Positions 1 through 9,900 of a stretch of 33,410 bases of DNA are shown here, in pieces. The number at the start of each line of letters is the position of its first letter. Position 1 is the first letter of the stretch. Location: the NCBI GenBank assembly GCA_046496745.1, contig JAWOGQ010000020.1, positions 1 to 33,410 on the forward strand, given 5' to 3'. The DNA comes from JBNJGT01 sp046496745. Its GTDB lineage: Archaea > Nanobdellota > Nanobdellia > Woesearchaeales > JACJVW01. Under the pieces are notes generated by a model. The model had not been told where the DNA came from and did not search any database. It saw only the letters and a list, made by a program, of their open reading frames with translations. Made by a program: the position numbers and the translations under genes.

Positions 1-78
1 TAATTCTCTTTCATATCCGGTTTCAATCAATTCAGCATAATACCGATTCAATGGGTGGTTTCGTCTTTTCTTTTCCAA
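1..78 (-). CDS. Possible 5' end of an unidentified gene running off the left edge
   Basis: One minus-strand frame stays open from about position 78 to the window edge and reads EKKRRNHPLNRYYAELIETGYEREL, which looks like protein rather than noise. There is no ATG in the visible part. A TTG at 78-76 or 51-49 would be the start, and neither is well placed relative to the TATA box at 83-90. The function cannot be recognised from about 25 residues, and this may be a chance open frame. Confidence 0.3.
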   Translation of the reverse strand, partial: MEKKRRNHPLNRYYAELIETGYEREL

Positions 79-82
79 AAGA

Positions 83-90
83 TTTAAATA
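83..90 (+). promoter_or_regulatory. TATA box (TTTAAATA) of the H1-like gene
   Basis: TTTAAATA follows a purine-rich BRE-like AAAAGA stretch. Start of transcription is expected near position 112, just before the GAGGTG ribosome binding site at 113-118, giving a very short leader. The box is close to symmetric and could also fire leftward. Confidence 0.6.
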
Positions 91-123
91 TGATACAATT
101 CAAGGAGTGTATGAGGTGTGATT

Positions 124-588
124 ATGGCAGCTAAACGCACAGTCAAGAAAAAGGCTCCTGCTAAGAAAGCAGCGACCAAAAAGAAGACTACCAAGAAGGC
201 AGCAACTAAGAAGAAGACTACAAAGAAAGCGGCAACCAAGAAGAAGACCGCTAAGAAGACAGCAACCAAGAAGAAGACTACAAAGAAAGCGGCAACCAAG
301 AAGAAGACCGCTAAGAAAGCAGCGACAAAGAAGAAGACTACTAAGAAAGCAGCAACCAAGAAGAAGACCACTAAGAAGACAGCAACCAAGAAAAAGACTA
401 CAAAGAAAGCGGCAACCAAAAAGAAGACCGCTAAGAAAACAGCAACCAAGAAAAAGACTACTAAGAAGGCAGCAACCAAGAAGAAAGCAGCGACAAAAAA
501 GACTACAAAGAAAGCGGCAACCAAAAAGAAAACCGCTAAGAAAACAGCAACTAAGAAATCAACAACAAAGAAGTCTTCAAAACGTTAA
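124..588 (+). CDS. Lysine/alanine/threonine-rich repeat protein, histone H1-like
   Basis: This 154-residue protein is almost wholly built from repeats of the type KKKTTKKAAT, and about half its residues are lysine. After the first few residues there is no globular domain. Such tails resemble the C-terminal domain of histone H1 and bacterial H1-like proteins (the chlamydial Hc1/Hc2 type), which bind and condense DNA without sequence specificity. A nucleoid role is inferred from composition only. The start chosen is the ATG at 124, with GAGGTG at 113-118; a GTG at 118 would add two residues but overlaps that site. The gene is transcribed alone and converges on top6A. Its 30-bp DNA periodicity makes it prone to unit gain and loss, so length should vary between strains. 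The long antisense frame over it is an artefact of the repeats. Confidence 0.8.
   Translation: MAAKRTVKKKAPAKKAATKKKTTKKAATKKKTTKKAATKKKTAKKTATKKKTTKKAATKKKTAKKAATKKKTTKKAATKKKTTKKTATKKKTTKKAATKKKTAKKTATKKKTTKKAATKKKAATKKTTKKAATKKKTAKKTATKKSTTKKSSKR
124..588 (+). repeat. Degenerate 30-bp tandem repeats inside the H1-like gene
   Basis: Units encoding ten residues (roughly AAG AAG AAG ACT ACC AAG AAG GCA GCA ACC) recur through most of the gene with synonymous drift and one shortened unit near 480-500. Paired 60-bp higher-order units alternate TTKKAAT and TAKKTAT variants. Confidence 0.75.
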
Positions 589-620
589 TTTTTTTTCATG
601 GTTGCTTTAAGGTAACCATG
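589..620 (+). terminator. T8 tract and 7-bp inverted repeat between convergent genes
   Basis: Eight T residues (589-596) directly follow the stop codon of the H1-like gene, as expected for archaeal poly-T termination. They are followed by the perfect inverted repeat CATGGTT (597-603) / AACCATG (614-620), which overlaps the 3' end of top6A. The T tract lies before the stem, so this is not a bacterial intrinsic terminator. Confidence 0.55.
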
Positions 621-1695
621 TATTCTGTTTCTTCAGTTTTTCAGGCAGATAGTTACTTATCACGAAATTAAGACCGTGTTTTGCAAGAGCCTGCTGTTCT
701 GCCCTTTGCTTCATCTTCACTATTGTCTCAAGAGCCTTTTGCCATTCCTTGTGATGGTGGACAAATGGGTCGTTCTTGATACCATCCTTGACACGCTTTA
801 TGTCAATGTCTTTCAATGGATGGGTAGGCAGCTTGTAGGTCTTTATGTCTTCAGGTGTTATCCCTATGAACTTTGCGTTAGGGACGCAGAAGAACTCGTT
901 TATGTGGGCTGCGTTACCTGATCCTACCTTGAGTGTCCTGTAGATGTTGAGGAATCCGTACGGGTCTCCATCTGTGAATACATAGACGGGAAGGCTGAGG
1001 TTGTCTGATAGTTTCCTGATGAATCTTCGGCAGGCCCTTGTGGGAACACCTCCCATGGCTATTAGGATGCAGTTCGAATTTTTCCAGAACTTGTGCTTGT
1101 TGAGACGCTCGAACATACCTGAGGTCTCTATTGCGAGGATGAATTTTGCGCTTGTCCTGAATTCCAGGTGCTCGACTGAGGAAGGTACGCTGTATGCGCC
1201 GGAGCCGAATCTGGTGCAATCAATCTCTATCTTGTCACCTGTCTCTGAGTCGCGGTCTATGACTGTCAGTTCTCCTGCGACGTGGCCGCCTTTCTCTTCA
1301 GGGATGAAACCAAGCTGTTCACGGTTTACCATGATCATCGCTTCCACGTCATCCATAACAGAATCGGATTCGACCTGTTCCTTGAAACGTGCATCTTCCC
1401 AGTTCTTTGAGATATAATACATCTCCCTTTTCGTCGCTATGTCATCGCTTTCTATGAGCTTTTTTGACTCGCTCATCATGCGAAGGGTCTGGGCGAAGGA
1501 TTTGACTGTTGATGCTGTCAGTTTCCGTTTCTTTGTCTTGCCCTGAAGCTCGAAATAGCCATCGTCAGAATTGTAGTTCACATTGGATAATGCTCTTAAC
1601 GGGGATTCTATGCAGGGGTGTTCATTCTTTGAGATACCATCATATATGTCCTGCGCGATACCTGTAATCTTTTCAATAACATTATTCTTCGTCAT
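607..1695 (-). CDS. top6A: DNA topoisomerase VI subunit A (Spo11-like)
   Basis: This is the DNA-cleaving subunit of the type IIB topoisomerase, which relaxes and decatenates DNA as an A2B2 heterotetramer. The winged-helix catalytic region carries the R-x-x-YY motif (TKREMYYISKNW), whose tyrosine forms the phosphotyrosyl link. The Toprim fold follows, with an acidic residue in ETSGMFERL and the metal-binding DGDPYG motif. About 362 residues is normal for the family. I chose the ATG at 1695, which has GGAAGTG just upstream; a GTG at 1704 is also in frame. The gene overlaps the end of top6B, so expression is coupled and subunit ratio is probably set by translation. Identity is secure. Confidence 0.95.
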   Translation of the reverse strand: MTKNNVIEKITGIAQDIYDGISKNEHPCIESPLRALSNVNYNSDDGYFELQGKTKKRKLTASTVKSFAQTLRMMSESKKLIESDDIATKREMYYISKNWEDARFKEQVESDSVMDDVEAMIMVNREQLGFIPEEKGGHVAGELTVIDRDSETGDKIEIDCTRFGSGAYSVPSSVEHLEFRTSAKFILAIETSGMFERLNKHKFWKNSNCILIAMGGVPTRACRRFIRKLSDNLSLPVYVFTDGDPYGFLNIYRTLKVGSGNAAHINEFFCVPNAKFIGITPEDIKTYKLPTHPLKDIDIKRVKDGIKNDPFVHHHKEWQKALETIVKMKQRAEQQALAKHGLNFVISNYLPEKLKKQNTWLP

Positions 1696-3337
1696 TGCTA
1701 TCACTTCCTATCTTTGCGAAGCTTTCGTCGTATTCAGTGTTCTTTGATGGATCGAATTCAACGTCATCAAGCTTGCCCCTTGTCTGTTCCAGGATGCCCG
1801 CGAGCTGTTCTTCTTTCTCTTCACGGGTATGAGCCTCAAGCTCAAGTATCTCCTGGAGTGCAACTCCCAGATGCGGGATGTATTTCTTTATGTAATCGCG
1901 CTTTTTTGATTCGTCATGGATCTTTTTCTTTTTCCTGACATAGCTTGAGAGCTTACGTCCGCATTCCTGTATCGCGAGTTTTATCTCTTTTATTATCTCA
2001 GGGTAATGGGCTACCGCTTCCTTGCTTTCAGAGGTGAAGGGGACCCAAACAGATATTATGTGTACTGCGACTGTCAAAGGGCCTTGTGGAAGGCTTCCCT
2101 TGCTCTGGTTAAGCCCGTAATTACGCCAGGTGTTCTGGATGATCGCTTTTGTCACACCGCAGGCTCCCTGCTGGTAGAGAAGAGGGACGCGGTTTGCATA
2201 ACGAAGGACGCGGATGGGCTTGTCTTTTGGCTGCTCTCCGCCGTAGGCCATGCCAACCTCTACGATGAACGGGTTGCCGCTGTATACCTGCGGAGGGCGG
2301 GTGGTAGTGGTGAAGAATTCAGCGTTGATCTCCTTTTTCAGCCCTTTCTCGAAGTTATCAGCGGTGATCGGTGAAAGGCAGTCAGTGGGAGGGTTCATGA
2401 TCTTTGTCTCCTGTATGCCCTTCATAAGGCTTTCAACAGAGCTTCTGGAGAGGTCATGGGGGTTTGTTGAGGGAAGAAGGCTCGCGTTCTCGCAGATCTG
2501 CTTTGCGGTTGCTGCTGTAACCCTTGAAAACTCGTTTGAAAGGAATAATTGCAGGTTCTTGCTCTTGGTTGTGGCAAGAAGGTTCATCATGATGCCAAGC
2601 TCAACTCCCTGGGGATGAGGTTTTATCTCCTTTGACTGGAAAGGTATCTGGTCGACTGCGCGGGGAAATATTATCTGCTCAGCTTTAGGATTGGTATAGA
2701 TGAAGGTTGCATGGGGGTTTGTTATCGCGGTCTCACGCAGGAACTCGTCAACTGATTGCTGGCCTCCAAGGTAGGCTCCTTCAAGATCGATCTCGATTCT
2801 CGTGCCGTGATCCTTCTCCCACTCTACCTCTCTTGTTTCCTCGATTACAGGCATGTTCTTTTGTGTGTCAATCTTTATCTTGAAGAAATCTGCCGGGTAG
2901 TTGGGGGATATCCTGGTGGTTATCCTGGATGCCCTTCCTGTTGTAAGCTGGCCGTACATGACTGACGCGCTGATCCCTATACCCTGCTGGCCGCGGGATT
3001 GCTTGAGGGTGTGAAACTTTGAACCGTAAAGAAGTTTTCCGAAGATATTTCCTACCTGTCTTTTTATGATACCAGGGCCATTGTCCTCGATTATTATCCT
3101 GTAGCGTTCCTTTCGCATCTCTATGATATCAACTGATATCTCAGGCAGAATGTTTGCTTCTTCGCAGGCGTCAAGTGAGTTGTCTACTGCTTCCTTGACA
3201 CTTGTCAGCAATGCTTTCCTCTTGTTGTCGAATCCCAGCAAGTGACGGTTACGGGAGAAAAATTCTGCAACCCCGATCTCACGTTGTGCCCCTGCCAGTT
3301 CATGCGCTTTAGTATCATTCCCCAGTGTCTGTTGCAT
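1682..3337 (-). CDS. top6B: DNA topoisomerase VI subunit B (GHKL ATPase)
   Basis: This is the ATPase and clamp subunit of topoisomerase VI. The N-terminal GHKL domain is plain: the N-box EAVDNSLDACEEA, the G1 box IEDNGPGI, and the glycine-rich lid QSRGQQGIGISASVMYG. The H2TH and transducer regions follow, and the C terminus is acidic and charged. At 551 residues it matches archaeal family members. The start ATG at 3337 lies inside the KH gene (23-bp overlap), with GAGGAT seven bases upstream. It is the middle gene of KH-top6B-top6A, transcribed from the TATA box near 3920. Confidence 0.96.
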   Translation of the reverse strand: MQQTLGNDTKAHELAGAQREIGVAEFFSRNRHLLGFDNKRKALLTSVKEAVDNSLDACEEANILPEISVDIIEMRKERYRIIIEDNGPGIIKRQVGNIFGKLLYGSKFHTLKQSRGQQGIGISASVMYGQLTTGRASRITTRISPNYPADFFKIKIDTQKNMPVIEETREVEWEKDHGTRIEIDLEGAYLGGQQSVDEFLRETAITNPHATFIYTNPKAEQIIFPRAVDQIPFQSKEIKPHPQGVELGIMMNLLATTKSKNLQLFLSNEFSRVTAATAKQICENASLLPSTNPHDLSRSSVESLMKGIQETKIMNPPTDCLSPITADNFEKGLKKEINAEFFTTTTRPPQVYSGNPFIVEVGMAYGGEQPKDKPIRVLRYANRVPLLYQQGACGVTKAIIQNTWRNYGLNQSKGSLPQGPLTVAVHIISVWVPFTSESKEAVAHYPEIIKEIKLAIQECGRKLSSYVRKKKKIHDESKKRDYIKKYIPHLGVALQEILELEAHTREEKEEQLAGILEQTRGKLDDVEFDPSKNTEYDESFAKIGSDSNDEE

Positions 3338-3893
3338 CTTTATCCTCTTTTATCAGGCTGGAATCGAGCAACTCCATCTTCTTCAATTCCCTGCGCTGTT
3401 TCTCAAGCCAATGGTATACTTTAGAGTGAGGGCTTCCGGAAAGAAGGGATTCAATTGCACGCCTTGCTACTGTGACGCGCTGAGTCTCTCCTATGATCCC
3501 CACAGTCTTTCCATATACAGAGATATGGACGTCTGTAAGGTCCTCGATTGTTTTCCTGGATTTTCCTTCAGCACCAATTATCCTGCCCTTGAGCCGGATT
3601 ATATCCTTTTTTGTCTTTACATAGTCAAGGATGTTCAGTAACTCGAATGCAGTATCCTGCTTGATTATGAGTTTTGCAATGTCAGGGTTAAAACCCCTTC
3701 CTATGGCTTTTACGACCTCTTTTGCGGTGAGAAGATTAACCGGGTCCTCGCAGCTTACGCGCACATCCCCCTCGTGTGAGTCAATATCTATCTTTGAGCT
3801 GGTATCGCTTTCAAGCTCTTTTTTTGTCTCCCCTTCTTTTCCTATTATGACTGCTACTCTTTCCTTGGGGATCTTAAGTTCATGGGTATACAT
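3315..3893 (-). CDS. KH-domain RNA-binding protein, archaeal Dim2/Pno1 homologue
   Basis: Two KH modules are visible in 192 residues. The first has the GxxG loop in VIIGKEGETKKELE (about residues 15-28). The second has RIIGAEGKSRKTIEDLTDVHISVYG (about 104-128). This is the layout of archaeal Dim2/Pno1, a 16S rRNA maturation factor that binds the small-subunit 3' region. The C terminus is a charged helix. It leads the top6 operon. The TATA box at 3916-3925 is centred 27 nt before the ATG, so the mRNA is probably leaderless. RIO1, another small-subunit maturation factor, lies upstream on the same strand but is separated by about 14 kb. Confidence 0.9.
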   Translation of the reverse strand: MYTHELKIPKERVAVIIGKEGETKKELESDTSSKIDIDSHEGDVRVSCEDPVNLLTAKEVVKAIGRGFNPDIAKLIIKQDTAFELLNILDYVKTKKDIIRLKGRIIGAEGKSRKTIEDLTDVHISVYGKTVGIIGETQRVTVARRAIESLLSGSPHSKVYHWLEKQRRELKKMELLDSSLIKEDKDATDTGE

Positions 3894-3915
3894 ACTATTT
3901 TGAGATTTGGAGACT

Positions 3916-3925
3916 ATTTTTAAAA
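3916..3925 (-). promoter_or_regulatory. TATA box of the KH-top6B-top6A operon
   Basis: TTTTAAAAAT on the minus strand lies between the stop of the giant gene (3930) and the KH start (3893). Its centre is 27 nt from the ATG, so this operon has its own promoter and need not depend on read-through. Confidence 0.6.
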
Positions 3926-3929
3926 CTTA

Positions 3930-6900
3930 CTAAAAATACTCAAGAAGCTTGTCTACCCTGTCCGGCTGCCACCCTTTTGCAGTGAAGTATTGCTTTATCT
4001 GTTCCTTTGAGTAGCCTTTCTCTTTTGTGGCCCTTATCATGTTGTCAAGCTCTATAACATTGTCGACTATATTCTGGCTCCACCGGCTCTGCTGGATCAT
4101 TCTCCTTATGTCCTTGACAGGAATCCCTTTCCTGAGTGCGTCAAGGATTGCAACCACTTCATGGTCATTTGCAGGTATCCTGTTCCTCTGGGGGATATTA
4201 TTCAGGATGAAATTGATCACTTCAGGCGGATAGTGCCTCTGCAGTTCCTGTCTTATCTGTGCATATGACTTGTTCTTGCGCTCATCAAGCGCATAGAGGA
4301 GGATCTCAAGGATCTGTGACTCGAATTCAGCCTGTTCTCTTGGCCAGCCTTCCTGTGCAAGTTTTTCAACGATGTCACTGTTTCGCAGGTTGTGTCTCTT
4401 CAGTTCCTCGATCCTTTGTTTCAGCACGCTCAAGCGCTGGATAAGCTGGGGGTCTCCCTTGATCTGTTCAGGAGGAGTGTTCCTGTAGAGGTCAAAAAGG
4501 ACATGCATTGTCTCCTTGTCAAGGCTCTGGCGTCTTTCGATGAGCTGTTCTCTTAGTTCTTTTACTTCCTGAGGCGCGTCAGGACGATCCATGATAGGCA
4601 TTATCTCCTGAACAAGGAGGGTAAGCTCAACAAGGTCTTCTGGCCAGTTGTTCTTCCTGAACTGTTCTTTGATCTCTTCATCACTGTATTTTCCTCTCAT
4701 CTGCCTTGTGTAGGTATTGAGCATTATAAGGCTCTTGATGGTGTTATTGTCAATCTTTTCATTTGCATAGAGCTTGTTTGCAGGAACACCCTTATTGATC
4801 TGTGCAATAACCTTTGCTTCAGGCCTTCTAAGTAAGGTGTAATCCCTTTGCCTGGGCTGTTCAAGGCTGAGGTAGAGGCCGCCTATGATTCCCAGTATAC
4901 CTACGATGAATCCTGATATAACAAACCATCTGATAAGTCCTGGCTCTTGTTCTTCAGGACATTTTGCGCATGGTCCTCCGCAATCCACACCTTCTTCTCC
5001 CTGGTTTTGTATCCCGTCATCGCATGTAGGTTGTTGGCATGGCTCGCATGGTCCACCGCAGTCCACACCTTCTTCTCCCTGGTTCTGTATCCCGTCATCG
5101 CATGTAGATTGTTGGCATGGCTCGCATGGTCCACCGCAATCCACACCTTCTTCTCCCTGGTTTTGTATCCCGTCATCGCATGTTTCGCAAGTCATGGAGG
5201 TTTCAGGCTTGTCATCTACTGTTCCGCATTCGTTCTGGTCTGAGCAGGTACGGGTCTTTTCTCCTTGTGTGCAAGTGGTCCATTCACTACATACCCAGTT
5301 CTCTGTGCAAGGTGGAAGCCCTCCGCCTGATGAACTTGAAGAGCCTGATGAACCTGAGCCTGAAGATCCAGTGGAACAGGCAGCATCAGTCCCATCACAA
5401 TTCTCGTCTATGCCGTTGCCGCATATCTCCTCTGCGCCAGGGTGAATGTCTGCGTTGTGATCATTGCAGTCAGGTTCTGCTGTCCTGTTTATCCTGAAAA
5501 TCCCGCTGTTCATGTCACTTCCATTGCCACACCTTATATTGCTGTATGGAAGTGTGTAGCCGTCAAGGTCTGAGTCGTTATAATATGGGTAGTACTGGTA
5601 TTTCTGAGGATCTCCTTCGTTGCAGTCTGAAGGGCAGAGCGTTCCATAACCGTAACCATCTCCGTCAGGATCCATGCAGCCTTCTGAGGTCATCGCATAG
5701 GAGCTATGCAGGCCGCTTATTATGAAATAGCCGGATTCTTCTGTGCAGTCATAGCCATTGGTATAAAGTGGGTCATTTGTCTGGTTGCAATAAAGGAGGT
5801 ATTCATCTGTACCGTTGCAGTTCCCTGACATGGTGAAATTCTCATTGTCCTTTATGCATACTGTCTTGATTGCTGAATCTGCAAGCAAGTAAACCTCTTT
5901 TGTTTCTCCCTGAAGGTCGAGGCCTGTGATCTTATTGTACCAGAGGGATGCATTTATTGTCATGTTGGTGAGGTCCAGCTGTTTGCTGAAGTTCCATTCA
6001 ATTGTCGCGCGGGTCCTGTCATCGAAGAATCTTACTGTCTGGACTCCTGTGAACCTCTGGGAGAGGTTGGTGTCGCCGCCAACACTTACGTTCATGTTAT
6101 CTGGTTTTCCAAGCAATGGATCTATGGTGTCTGGAATCCCGTCAGAATCGACATCCACCATGCTGATCGTGATGTTGAATGAATCTGTTGCGCAGCTGTT
6201 CAATACGCTGCGGTTGTCGCAGACAGTTATTGTCTCGGTGTATTCTCCGACGTCCCAGCCTGTTATGTTCCAGAACATGAAGCCTGTCTCGTTTATTGCA
6301 ATGTCTGGATTAGATACAGTGTAGTTGATAGGTTCATTGTCAGGTTCTGTTGCATTGATCTGGTAGCTGAGGTTTTCAGTCTCAAGAAGGCTGAAATCAG
6401 GAATCGGAGTCAGTTCAGGCATGCGGTTGGGTTCAACTGTTGTGAGCAGGAACGGGTTTGTTGTCGCATGCTCGATTCCGTCTGTCACGTCTATTATTGC
6501 GCTTGTATCGGTAGTGATGTTGTTATCCACGGAAAATGTGATGAGGTCTCCTGTTATTGAATCATTCATGAGAGGGGATGTGATGAATCCTGAGGTCCAT
6601 GAGAGGATTGTTGCGTTAGAGACTGATCTGTTGAGAACAGCAAAGTCATCAACTACGGTTTCAGCTGATTCCTGGCTGTATCCAAGGACTATCTCAGTGA
6701 GGCTCATTCCCGGTATTGTCTTGTTGAAGGTGCCATTGATGAATATGTCTGTCTCTGTATCATGCCTTATTGTAACCATGTTCCACCCGGTCATGTTGCC
6801 AGGAGAGTATGTATATACATCTGTCTGGTTCATAAGTGTTATGAGTGGCTTGTCTTCAATCCCATCGAACCACAGGTTTATGGTATAATTCTCTGCTTCT

Positions 6901-9900
6901 GCATCGTACTCTGCAAATGTCACGTTTCTTGCATCACTTGTGTATGATGTGGGGTATGGTTTCTCTTCAAGCTGGACATTGTCCATCAGAACGTATGATT
7001 CATTGTGAGAGTCAAGGTATACTCTTGCGTATCTTGCGTTTGAAGGGCTTTTTAGTGTTGCGCTCTCTCTTGTGAAGCTCTCGTTTACCAAAGGAGTAAC
7101 ACTGCAGTTGGTTCCTGCACCGCAGATAAGGCCTGTCTCTATGAAACCCATGGATTCGTCAAGCCATTCAAGATGCAGCCTTCCGAAGGCTTCTCCTGTA
7201 ACTGACCTGATGTATGCACTGAAGGTGTATTCCTTATCTGGATTGATCTCTACAACCTGGGTGTAATAGTTGTTGCGGTTGACCCTTACACTATTGTCTG
7301 AGCTTGTATTTACTGAAGGTTCGTTATGAGCGTGCCATTGTACAAGATCATCGCTTACTGATTCAAAGTCAGGGTTTTTCAACAGGTTGGTTGTTGCTGA
7401 TTCAAGGAGAATCCCTTTATTGGTTAAACCTTCTGAATAATGAGGATTGATGTGGTTGTCTCTCTCATGGTCAAAGTTATCGTAGATGATCGTTCCTGAA
7501 GGAAGATAGGTCACATTGTATTGGAGGGTGTCATTGTCAGGATCATTTATGTGATCCATCATGTCAATTGTCAGGTTTATATTTGCAGGCCAGGTAAGGT
7601 CAGGTATCTCATTGTAGAATGTCATCTCCCTGTTCCTTATCACAAAGGTCATTATGCCTGTGCTGTTGGTGTTTCCGCTGAAGTCGCGGGCATGTGATTG
7701 CCATCCTATGCGTTCTCCGTTGTTAAGCAGGCTTTGGGGTATCTCGTAAATGAATCTGTCCCCTTCTATTTCAGGCGTAACATTAACCCATGTGCCGGAT
7801 GCGTTGTGGCTTATGATTACTGAGTCTAGGTCGCAGGAATTGGCGAAGGAATTAAAGGTGTTGTTCCATACAGCAGTAAGTGTCACGCTGTTGTCATTGT
7901 ATACAGGAGCTTCAGGATTTATCAATTCTGAATAGCGGGGAGCTACATTGTCAATGTAAAAGTCTGCTGATTTCTCATTTGTCTCGTAAGGGCCTATCGC
8001 ATCAACTGTGAGAGTGTATTTGCCATCCTCCCATTCGGTGGTATTGATATAGGAATCCCAGGTGTGATGGTCAAGCAGGGTTGAGCTGTTGAGGGAATCA
8101 TTCAATTTCCCTTCTATTTCCCAGCCTGTGCTGTAGAACTTATTTGTGATAGTTACATTCATGAAAAAGCCTTCCTTGAAGAACTTATCATTTGAGTCAG
8201 GCCTTCTGAAGGATATTGCAGGCTTTGAATTGTCCACAGTGTAATTCCTTTCTGCTGTTGCTGTATGATTGAAACTGTCAGTCGCTTCTATCCTTAATGT
8301 CACATTCTCCTTGTAAAGATGTGTGGTGTCCCATTCAATACTATTGTTGAAATTTCCTGAAGTGATTATTCCTGTACTGTTGTATATGGTGTAGCTTCTC
8401 TCGATCACAGGGGAAGGATCCTCGATCTCTACGTCGAACCTGATAACTCCTCCGATAAGGGTATCATTGCTTAGTATGTCTATTTGTGGTGGGTTGAAGT
8501 CAACATGCCAGGTGACTTCTTTTGCAAGGTCTGAGAACTGCTTGTTTCCTGCCTCGTCACGGCATACTATGTAGCGGGTGTACAAGGCATCTTCTGTCGT
8601 GTTGATGAAACAAGTAAGGTTATTTCCTGTTGTTTCTGAACAATTCTCAAGATAATTCTTTGAAGGGTCGTAATCCTCATAATCTATCTTGTAGCGTGAT
8701 GCAACGCAACGCATCCCTTCTTCACCTGAGACAAGTATGTCTGTCTGGTTATCCGGGATAGTGTCAACGTAGGGCTCTGTAGTATCGTTTTCAACCTTGA
8801 CTATGGATACCTGTTCTGGTTCGACTGTATCAAGGTAGACTACTGAATTGCTTTGCTCTGTTGTAGGGTTGGTAAGGTTTCCGTTGGAATACGCACTTAC
8901 TTTTACCTTGTAGGCTGACTGGTGCTTTGGGTCATCTATTGTTATCAGTGCATGGGTGCTTGTGCTGTTCCATGCGGTTATCTTTGTCCATGAGCCCAGC
9001 TGGTTCTCGTCCCTGAAAAGTGCATAGGAATAATGGGATATGCCCATCTCGGGGTCATGACTGGGGGTCCAGTCAACTGCAAGCTGGTTGTTTGTGGTGA
9101 TGAATTCTCCATTGTTTGCAGTGACAGTAAATCCTTCCGGAGGTGTCTGGTCAATGTATGTGAATGCTGCTGTTCCTCCGTGCAAGTAAGTCTTTGTGTT
9201 ATTGACATAATCCTTCTCGACATAACGGAAAGTGTAACATTTTCCGTTGTTGACTGTCTGGGTGTAACTTCCTGCAAGTTCTGTATCCACAGGATAGAAT
9301 ATGTTCAGATCGCTGCATTCTCCATCCTGCAGTGTCCCTGTTGCACGTTGGAGCTCTCTTTCTTTTATTCCGCTTATATCATCATAACCTTTTGTGAGGG
9401 TCACCGTGAAATTGCTAGCTCTAAGGCCTGTAGGATAGTCTATGGATCCGCCGTAGGGCGCGCTAAGGTCTGTTGTGATCGGATACTCGCTGCTGTACCA
9501 GTTGCTCCATATGTTGTTCTCGTTCTTTGCGCGAACGCTTGCATAGTATTGTGTACCGTCTTCCAGAGAAAGATCTGTAAGTTCCAGTTCTGTGAGTGAA
9601 TAGTCGTTGTTGCTTGCGATGCTGTCGTATCCTTCCTCAGGGTAGGGAGCTGTTCCCACAGCATACCTGTACTGGGTAATCTGTGCAACATTGCTAAAGT
9701 TCCAGTGAAGTTTCAGCCTGCTCGGGGAGCTTGTGAAAAGAGCACTGGCGTTTGCTGTCCCGTTCCATTTTCCTTTGAACCTGATGAATTCCTTTACTGG
9801 CGCTTTATTCACAAAATAGACTATGCCTGAGCTGAGGGTTTCCGGGCCAAGAGATTCGTCAATATAACGTGGCCTGACCCTGAACTTGTAGACCATGTCG

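Noticed and set aside
84..524. Minus-strand 146-codon frame reading VAAFFVVFFLVAAFL repeats
   Set aside because: It is the antisense of the lysine-rich repeats and has no promoter or start signal of its own; the plus-strand gene has a TATA box and a ribosome binding site.
1001..1417. Plus-strand 138-codon frame opposite top6A
   Set aside because: It is antisense to well-conserved topoisomerase VI coding sequence and has no promoter or recognisable motif.
4947..5180. CRISPR-like regular repeats
   Set aside because: The repeats abut with no spacers and are in frame in a protein gene; no cas genes are present.
4885..5445. Plus-strand 186-codon repetitive frame opposite the giant gene
   Set aside because: It is a shadow of the 78-bp repeats on the other strand and shows no family features.
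9033..9599. Plus-strand 188-codon frame opposite the giant gene
   Set aside because: It is antisense to the continuous surface-protein frame; its cysteine and valine-rich reading has no domain.
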